Assembly (NCBI RefSeq): GCF_965363235.1
Contig: NC_134842.1
Coordinates: 39,460,458 to 39,524,457 of the forward strand
Length of the DNA: 64,000 nucleotides
Reading direction: 5' to 3'
Origin: Mytilus galloprovincialis
Lineage: Eukaryota; Mollusca; Bivalvia; Mytilida; Mytilidae
The notes beneath the pieces were generated by a model, which saw only the letters and a program-made list of their open reading frames with translations, ran no database searches and was not told the DNA's origin. The stretch's first letter is position 1. Every line of letters starts with the position of its first letter. Of this stretch, positions 57,746 to 64,000 are shown piece by piece. The translations under genes and the position numbers were made by a program.

Positions 57746-59652
57746 CGTCAAGTTGATTGTGTCTCTTGAGATATCTTTGACAGAGACTACTATTAAATTA
57801 ACTCCTTAGGTTTAGTCATGGATTTCTGTATATGCATCTTTCTATCATAAAAGACTATATTGAAAAAAATATTTTGATTTGTCTGTGTCGTTTGGTTGCT
57901 GTCACATTATTATATACCTTAGTTTATCCCCTTTTGTAAAAACTCAAAGAATGGACATGGATTTAGAAATATTGACATCTCTGGACTTCTCCCACCCAAC
58001 AGTAAACCCTTGCTAAAGAGGTGCGCAAATGTGGCTTTATGGATGAATTAATACGCAGCTACGTTCAGATGATCTTCTTGCTATTAGCAGAAAAATTTAA
58101 TATACACTCATATAAATCATCTAAAGTCCCAAGACGATTTAATTATATTTATATATACATATATAAATAATCTTAAACTTCAAACTCCATTATTATAAAT
58201 CATTTCCATTGTCTGTCAACCTTCTTTCCTTCTCATTTTTATTTTATTGGTACAATTGAAAAACCGAATCAAAGTTACTATTTTATTGAGATGTGTGTAT
58301 TATTCAGCTGAATGTAACAATTATGTAAAGTTACCATAAAAAATCTCATATTTCAGATTAAACCATATCGATCGATTTGATTTTAATTGACAAAAAATAA
58401 TCATTGTACTTTTCATGTATTCAGCTTTGTATAATGTTTAATAACGTGACAATAGATCATTTGCATACTCATTACCAGACACGCAATTGTGTCAGCTTTC
58501 GTTTTGAAGAAAAAAATGTAAAAAATGCGAAACTGTCATTTTGACATAGGAAACAATAGGCGGTTATGTTTCTTTCCTTAAAAAAATATACTGATCCCCA
58601 AATTGATGAAGAAAAAAAATTCTATGGTCCAGCAGGCAAGGACAAAAAAATATTTTAAAGGTTTTCTCCACACCTAATTTTATAGTGTTAAGTTATGAAA
58701 CAAATAATTTAACCAAAGAAACTTTAAAAATAATGTTCGCGCTAAAAGAAATTGTCTTCTAACTCCGACAAAAAAAACATAATCCACCCCACCCCCCTTT
58801 TCATCTATGTACCAAAAATCCTCACACATCTTAATTGAGTATTAATCAAATAAAGAGATAACGATTGGAGAAAAATTATCATTAAAATAAACGGAATAAT
58901 ATATGTAATCATAGCAAAATTCTATTTGTTTTCATTGGATCGATTTGGTATATTTCATAGAAAAGTCATCATTATCAATTGTTTTGTGAATGCTTTATTT
59001 TTAAATAATAATAACAAGTTATTAATACTCCCATGGAGTTTCCCTTTTTACAAATATCTAGGATGTCAAGATTTTAATTTTAGGAAATCGTGATGTTTTT
59101 AAATGGAAAAACCAGATTAAGTTCTTTCAGATATTCATTTTTATTTCAATTTACATTTAGACTGGAAAATATCCGTTGATATTTGTGAGTGAGTAGTTAT
59201 AGTTATGTTATTTAGAAATAATAAGCTTTAAAATACTCTCTAATCAACTATTCTTTTTCAGTTTTTGAGTTGAATTGAAATTTTAACACTTTCAATTAAG
59301 TAATTTAAATGCAATGCCCGCTTACAATTTAAACTTATTTTTGAACTACTTGTGTTCAAATATAATGAGTATTCTTTTGTCAGACACTTGTGTGTTCATT
59401 TTGCATAAACCATACTGGTGGCCAAAATGCAATACGAATCTTGGTGTAGAATAAAAATTACAACACCACAAAAAAAGAAAAACAGACTCGATCAGCCATT
59501 ACTCGAAAAACTGAAGATTCGGCAAAATAAATCCCATCGGAGGTCAATTTGTGTGATCTTGAATTTTAATCAGTTGATTTTTTTACATCCGTCTTTTTTT
59601 CTCGTATGTTGCTAAAAATGGTACTTCTTGGAACTGGGCAAATTAAATCATC

Positions 59653-59869
59653 ATGATGTCACATTTTCTCTCGATCATTTTGACAACAGGACTGGTACTG
59701 GCTTTTGGACCTACTGAATTCGGGTTTACACTAAGCTTTACGCATGACATAGAAATGTTGTCTAAACTTAGAAGCATACACATTCATACCATGATAGAGG
59801 TTATAGAAATAAGACGAGGTGCTATGGTTGCATTAGTTGACCAGTTATTTGATTTTCAAGCATGTCAAG
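59653..59869 (+). CDS. first exon of secreted HYD1-type protein: signal peptide (copy B)
   Basis: The frame opens MMSHFLSIILTTGLVLAFG, a clear signal peptide, and continues for 53 more residues (including EFGFTLSFTHDIEMLSK and RRGAMVALVDQLFDFQACQ). A donor CAAG|GTGAAG at 59870 leaves one base of a codon (phase 1). The exon at 62238 needs exactly one base, and joining them creates an Asp codon and an open 202-residue protein. The leader and matching phase make this the likely first exon; an additional phase-1/phase-1 exon between them cannot be excluded. The region between leader and domain is not recognised. Confidence 0.6.
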
Positions 59870-60524
59870 GTGAAGAATCTCAAATTGAATAAAACTTATT
59901 AATCATATATTCTTCTTTTTGTGGTTTAAAGTTTCTTTAAACAAGGTAGATGCTGAACAAATATAATTTAAAGATATAAACAATACCAAATATTCACATT
60001 TTGTTTTCAAAATGGTCACAAAGCCATAAATGTCCAATTTCCTTAATGAAAAATGTGCCAAAAAATAAAAATACCCATAACACTTCAGTTTTGTACATTT
60101 CATGAGCAGAATATTATATATAGAAGTCAAATACGAACTTATAACCGCATCAAAGTATCATATTTTTCATGAATTTTAAGACAATCAACCAAAAACTGAC
60201 AAAAAAGGACTATTTTGTTGCGGAGTTATCTCCCTTTCCAATGTTTATTTCCACAAGAAATTCAAAATGCAAAATTTGAGTTTCCTCAAGTTAATATTTA
60301 TGGGACTTTTTTCTGTGTATATTTGGTGCTCAATGCTATAGATTAGAACTAAAACCTTTTCTGTTGCAATTAGTTTGAGGTTCAAACTAAGTTTGACTGG
60401 ACTAAAATGTACAACTGTCCACCAAAGCTCAAATGACATAAAAGTTTACATCTATAGGTAACAGTACGACCTTTAAAGAAAAAGCAAAACCCATACTGTT
60501 GAGTCAGCTATAAAATTCCCCGAA

Positions 60525-60748
60525 TCTGTCAAAGACCAAGACACTGTTATCGGTAATATTTAGACATGAATATGATGTGCTGGTAGTGAGGTCTAATGTA
60601 TAAAATCACATTGATAAAATAGAAAAATCCATGTCGTTACAATTATTCTATTTATAGGTAATCGAGTTTAGTCACACTAAGGAAGAATAGATTTCCAATT
60701 TCTTTACCAGGATATGGGTATGTACATTAGAAAAATGATATGAATTAG
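60525..60748. other. unusually conserved intronic block (copy B)
   Basis: Partner of 30745-30968; starts CAAAGACCAAGACACTGTTA and ends ACATTAGAAAAATGATATGA. It lies between the two exons of the HYD1-type gene. Confidence 0.5.
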
Positions 60749-61484
60749 ACATATAATTCTTTGTTCAAGATTAAACTAAAATAATAAATAAAAATAAATG
60801 AAATATTTACGTAATATCAAATCGGAAAATAACAAACTTACGAAAAGCAAAAACAAACAGCCAACGGTGAAAATAAACCCCAATTTAACAGCCAGTTACT
60901 TCAAATGTCCAATAAGACAAGGATTGTCTTGTATCACATTAAATGATTATCATATTTTCCAAATATTTGAAATTGAATGCTCAAATAATATGGTATAATT
61001 ATAAAGAAATATGTTTTTTTTTAAATGATAGCATATTTTTAGACAGTGACAGGTTTTTATATTCATCTTTCTATAATACAAAACTAAGAATTTTTTAAAG
61101 CACACTCTGTATTAATGGGTAAATTTACATAAGATTTGAAATATAAACAGTCTAAATATATGATTTACTAAGTCAGACATTCTTTTCTCTTATATGAAAC
61201 TCAACAGTAGTGTTCAAATCCAATTCGATTTCGGGACTCACTTGCAATTTTTTTTCTCAATTAAGTTCTTGTTACTCCCTCCCCCCTCCCCCCCAAAAAA
61301 ATAAAATAAGGAGGACATAACTATAAAAAAGGCCTTTTAATTCCGGCACTTGTCCTACATTTTAAATGATTTTCCGAAACACGAACTGTTTCATCGGTTT
61401 TATGTTGGCTTCCAGCTGTTTCTCTCTTTTTCGTTTCTCTAATGAGGATATCGTCATTTTCTTTTGGACTTTTAGGAGTACAAT

Positions 61485-61690
61485 AGATATAAGAAGATGT
61501 GATATGAGTGACAATGAGACAACTCTCCATCCAAGTCACAATTTGTAAAAGAAAACCATAATATATACGTCAAAGTACGGTCTTCAACACGGAGCCTTGG
61601 CTCACACCGGACAACAAGCTTTAAAGTGCCCCAAAAATCACTAGTGTAAAAATATTCAAACGGGAAAACCAACGGTCTAATCTATATAAC
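61485..61690 (+). repeat. GATGTGGTATGATTGCC-family repeat, in intron
   Basis: ATATAAGAAGATGTGATATG, at the position matching 31500-31700 in copy A. Confidence 0.65.
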
Positions 61691-62237
61691 TAACGATAAA
61701 CGAGAAACACATATGAACCACATCAACAAGCAAAAACTACCGAATATTAGGTTACTGACTTAAGACTGTAAACAAATGCAGCGTGTTTAAACGTTTTAAG
61801 TTAACAAGTCAAAAGTTCACCTCGTTTTGACTTGTGTGCAAGCTTTAGTAACCATGTAACCATGTAAATATTCTATAGAAATACCAAATAAAAAAAACCA
61901 ATGGGGCTTAGATACACCTATGATATATGTTTATCACCCAGAACATTTTTACTGCAATGAAATGTATATTTCCTACAACTGTCAAATTCTGGAGAATATT
62001 TTTTTCGACCCTTTTTCATAAGCAATCGGATATAATTTGGTGGTATTATAACTTTAATCGGGGATTTTTTAAAACAGTTATCAATTTACTTTGAATCATT
62101 GATAATGTTTTTGTGTCTTTTAAGATAAGTTACGAGAAAAAAACTTCGGTTAAAACTCTTTTTTTTTCTATTTTCATATCTTGTAATGACTACATGTATA
62201 TCATGTACATAGAAATAATGTCTTTTGTTTTATTTAG

Positions 62238-62629
62238 ACACATATTATCATCACACTGACAAGGCATCAGCGAAAAAAATTCTGGAATCTGGAAAAATTT
62301 TGAAGTCGGAAAAGAAAAATGGAGATGCAGTTGGAGGTGATGGCACCTATCTTACAAAAATGGGCCCATCACATCCAAAGGAAAAAATAGCAAAGAATAA
62401 TTACGATGGGGCTACAGCAAGATTTTATGAAGATAAAGTTAATTCTGGCAAAACAGATGTCGCCATTGAATTTAAAATGGCAAAAGGAACCGTACATGAC
62501 CATTCAAAGGACTTGAAACGTGATGTGCACAGATATCCCGATAATGTTGATCTCAAGAAAGTAACCGATCTCAAGTTTCATGTTCGCGGTGATAAAGGTT
62601 TACACACATTTGAACCTAAAAAAAAATAA
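62238..62629 (+). CDS. HYD1-type ADP-ribosyltransferase-like domain exon (copy B)
   Basis: The acceptor TTTTGTTTTATTTAG is followed by a phase-1 exon with about 130 residues and a stop at 62629. In the joined 202-residue protein, YYHHT is at about 75-79, GGDGTYLT at about 105-112 and KTDVAIEF at about 144-151, the expected positions for the His, Tyr and acidic residues of an H-Y-[D/E] ADP-ribosyltransferase site. HYD1 domains are best known in bacterial polymorphic toxins and also occur in fungi and animals. With the upstream signal exon this predicts a small secreted NAD-using protein. The target is unknown. Relative to copy A, eight of 13 changes put Lys in copy B. Confidence 0.7.
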
Positions 62630-62756
62630 ACAACTTTTCAGTAAATTTTCCTCCTAATAACTTTTAATAGTTATAACTGCTGTGTCGTTGTTTCTGATGT
62701 TTTCTTGTACTTGTAGTTTTCACCATTTACTTATTTACTGAGGCTTGTTAATGCAA

Positions 62757-62762
62757 AATAAA
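62757..62762 (+). terminator. polyadenylation signal, copy B
   Basis: AATAAA 128 bp after the stop, matching copy A's position, with two further AATAAA/AATAATAAA words just downstream. Confidence 0.6.
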
Positions 62763-62879
62763 GAATAAATAATAAAGGAAAAAGCCTATCTTTCATGAAA
62801 GTCACCATCTTACGGTGTTTATATATATCTCAACTTGTACGATTTGCTCGTGTATGTAACAATGTTTTAGATTTTAACG

Positions 62880-63850
62880 AGTGACATTTATGTATTACTG
62901 AAAAATTATTACACCAGGGTTTTCGATATCACAAACTAGTCAAAATATTTACTAAATTTCGTCATCGGTATAAGGACATCATTCGTAAATATAGCTCAAT
63001 ATGCAGACTTCTTATACGTTCAGGTATTTCACATCCAATTGTTTATGGAAATATTCTTCATAAAGTACAAACATATCAGTATTCACCTCAGAAACTAACA
63101 AAACCTTTAAATAGACTTATTAAGAAGGGATATAGTTACGATACTGTTGTCAGGTCATTATTTTGGCGTTAATATTGATTCACTTATAGGGTCTTTGCAT
63201 CGGAACTAAACACATTTTTTTCAAAACCAGTTGTTGGCATGACACGGGTTATGTTCTTCTCATATATGTTATGATAGTATGATACTTAACCCCTAACGGG
63301 AAGGATTGTGCCTGATATTCATATGATGAAATCATAATCTTTCAATCAGTTTAATTGAAGTCTGGAGCTGGCATGTCAGTTAACTGCTAGTAGTCTGTTG
63401 TTATTTATGTCTTATTGTCATTTTGTTTATTTTGTTTGGTTACATCTTATGACATCAGACTCAGACTTCTCTTGAACTGAACTTTAAATGTGCGTATAGT
63501 TATGCGTTTACTTTTATACATTGGCTAGAGGTAAAGGGGGAGGGTTGAGATCTCATAAACATGTTTAACCCCGCTGCATTTTTGCGCCTGTCCCAAGTCA
63601 GGAGCCTCTGGACTTTGTTAGTCTTGTATTATTTTAATTTTAGTTTCTTGTGTACAATTTGGAAATTAGTATGTCGTTCATTATCACTGAACTAGTATAT
63701 ATTTGTTTAGGGCCAGCTGAAGGACGTCTACGGGTGCGGGAATTTCTCGCTAGATTGAAGACCTGTTGGTGACCTTCTGCTGTTGTTTTTTCTATGGTCG
63801 GGTTGTTGTCTCTTTGACACATTCCCCATTTCCATACTCAATTTTACTAT
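62880..63850 (+). mobile_element. retroelement family R1 fossil: RT C-terminal stretch and 3' tail
   Basis: At about 62910-63170 words such as GFRYHKLVKIFTKFRHRYK and RSGISHPIVYGNIL resemble the C-terminal part of a mollusc reverse transcriptase. The long 3' tail follows (AACCCCTAACGGGAAGGATT, GAAGTCTGGAGCTGGCATGT, GGGGAGGGTTGAGATCTCAT, CTCTTTGACACATTCCCCAT). It interrupts the shared end of segmental copy B, so it inserted after the duplication. Broken, truncated at the 5' side; its tail is the reference for the fragments at 20.5, 42.4 and 44.3 kb. Confidence 0.65.
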
Positions 63851-63889
63851 AATAACTATGATTACAATTCAGTATATTACATTCGACGA

Positions 63890-64000
63890 TAAATATGTAG
63901 AACTCAAATCTATGGTGGGTTCCAAATCTAAGGCAAATTCCTAATCTATGGCAAATGTGACGTCATGCCATCCTTATTCTATGACAGATTTTTTAAAAAT
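63890..64000. repeat. short degenerate repeat (AATCTATGGCAAAT)
   Basis: Related phrases AAATCTATGG, AAATCTAAGGCAAAT and AATCTATGGCAAAT follow one another at 63906-63960. The array may continue past the window. Confidence 0.4.

Larger units (their letters stand above)
57230..63885. repeat. segmental duplication, copy B
   Basis: Direct-orientation partner of 26880-33935. It keeps a first exon absent from copy A. It has its own insertions: a MITE (57358-57506), a repeat-like block after exon 1 (59893-60515) and a retroelement tail (about 62880-63850) that splits the last shared stretch. Confidence 0.85.

Noticed and set aside
59893-60130. 75-residue minus-strand ORF after exon 1 of copy B
   Set aside because: Low-complexity hydrophobic frame in a probable repeat, with no splice support.

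Overview
The window reads as nuclear DNA of a bivalve mollusc, most likely a mussel of the Mytilus kind. It is AT-rich, sparsely coding and packed with interspersed families that I recognise as typical of mussel and other bivalve genomes: hammerhead-ribozyme repeats, foldback MITEs, the GATGTGGTATGATTGCCAAT family, and a 147-bp-period repeat opening with TGTCGAGCCTGCAAC. This identification rests on recalled sequence patterns, not a search. No complete multi-exon housekeeping gene is visible. Genes appear only as isolated exons bounded by plausible splice sites.

Layout. 1-9.3 kb: a possible inverted-repeat element, a broken reverse-transcriptase element, a hammerhead fragment, the 3' exons of a single-pass membrane protein (6767-7915, + strand), an 18-bp minisatellite and an unknown minus-strand exon (8895-9254). 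9.3-16 kb: a 29-bp tandem array followed by a 190-bp satellite whose orientation flips at about 13.31 kb, then minus-strand exon candidates. 16.2-20.5 kb: a direct paralogue of 1.3-3.3 kb, interrupted by foldback elements and 405-bp direct repeats. 20.5-26.9 kb: a dead hammerhead of a second family, a 924-bp TIR element with a TAAC target duplication, a hAT relic and other repeats.

26.9-33.9 kb and 57.2-63.9 kb are two copies of one segmental duplication. Each carries an intact exon for a small HYD1-type ADP-ribosyltransferase-like domain. The second copy also keeps a phase-compatible first exon with a signal peptide, giving a predicted 202-residue secreted protein. The first copy has no recognisable first exon; MITEs occupy that place. 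This pair is the clearest gene content in the window.

34-57 kb holds a two-hammerhead retrozyme predicted to release a 356-nt RNA, a TTAA-flanked MITE, an integrase-type zinc-binding exon, a CCTAGG-rich array, a 52-residue zinc-ribbon ORF resembling small proteins of Polinton/adintovirus-like elements, a cluster of GTAACAGG words and a decayed array (49.2-55.8 kb) of a minus-strand exon-like module.

The main discovery candidates are the hammerhead set (three families, whose stems differ by paired changes), the duplicated HYD1-type locus, and the 147-bp-period array of nuclear-receptor-like sites inside intron 1 of the first copy.
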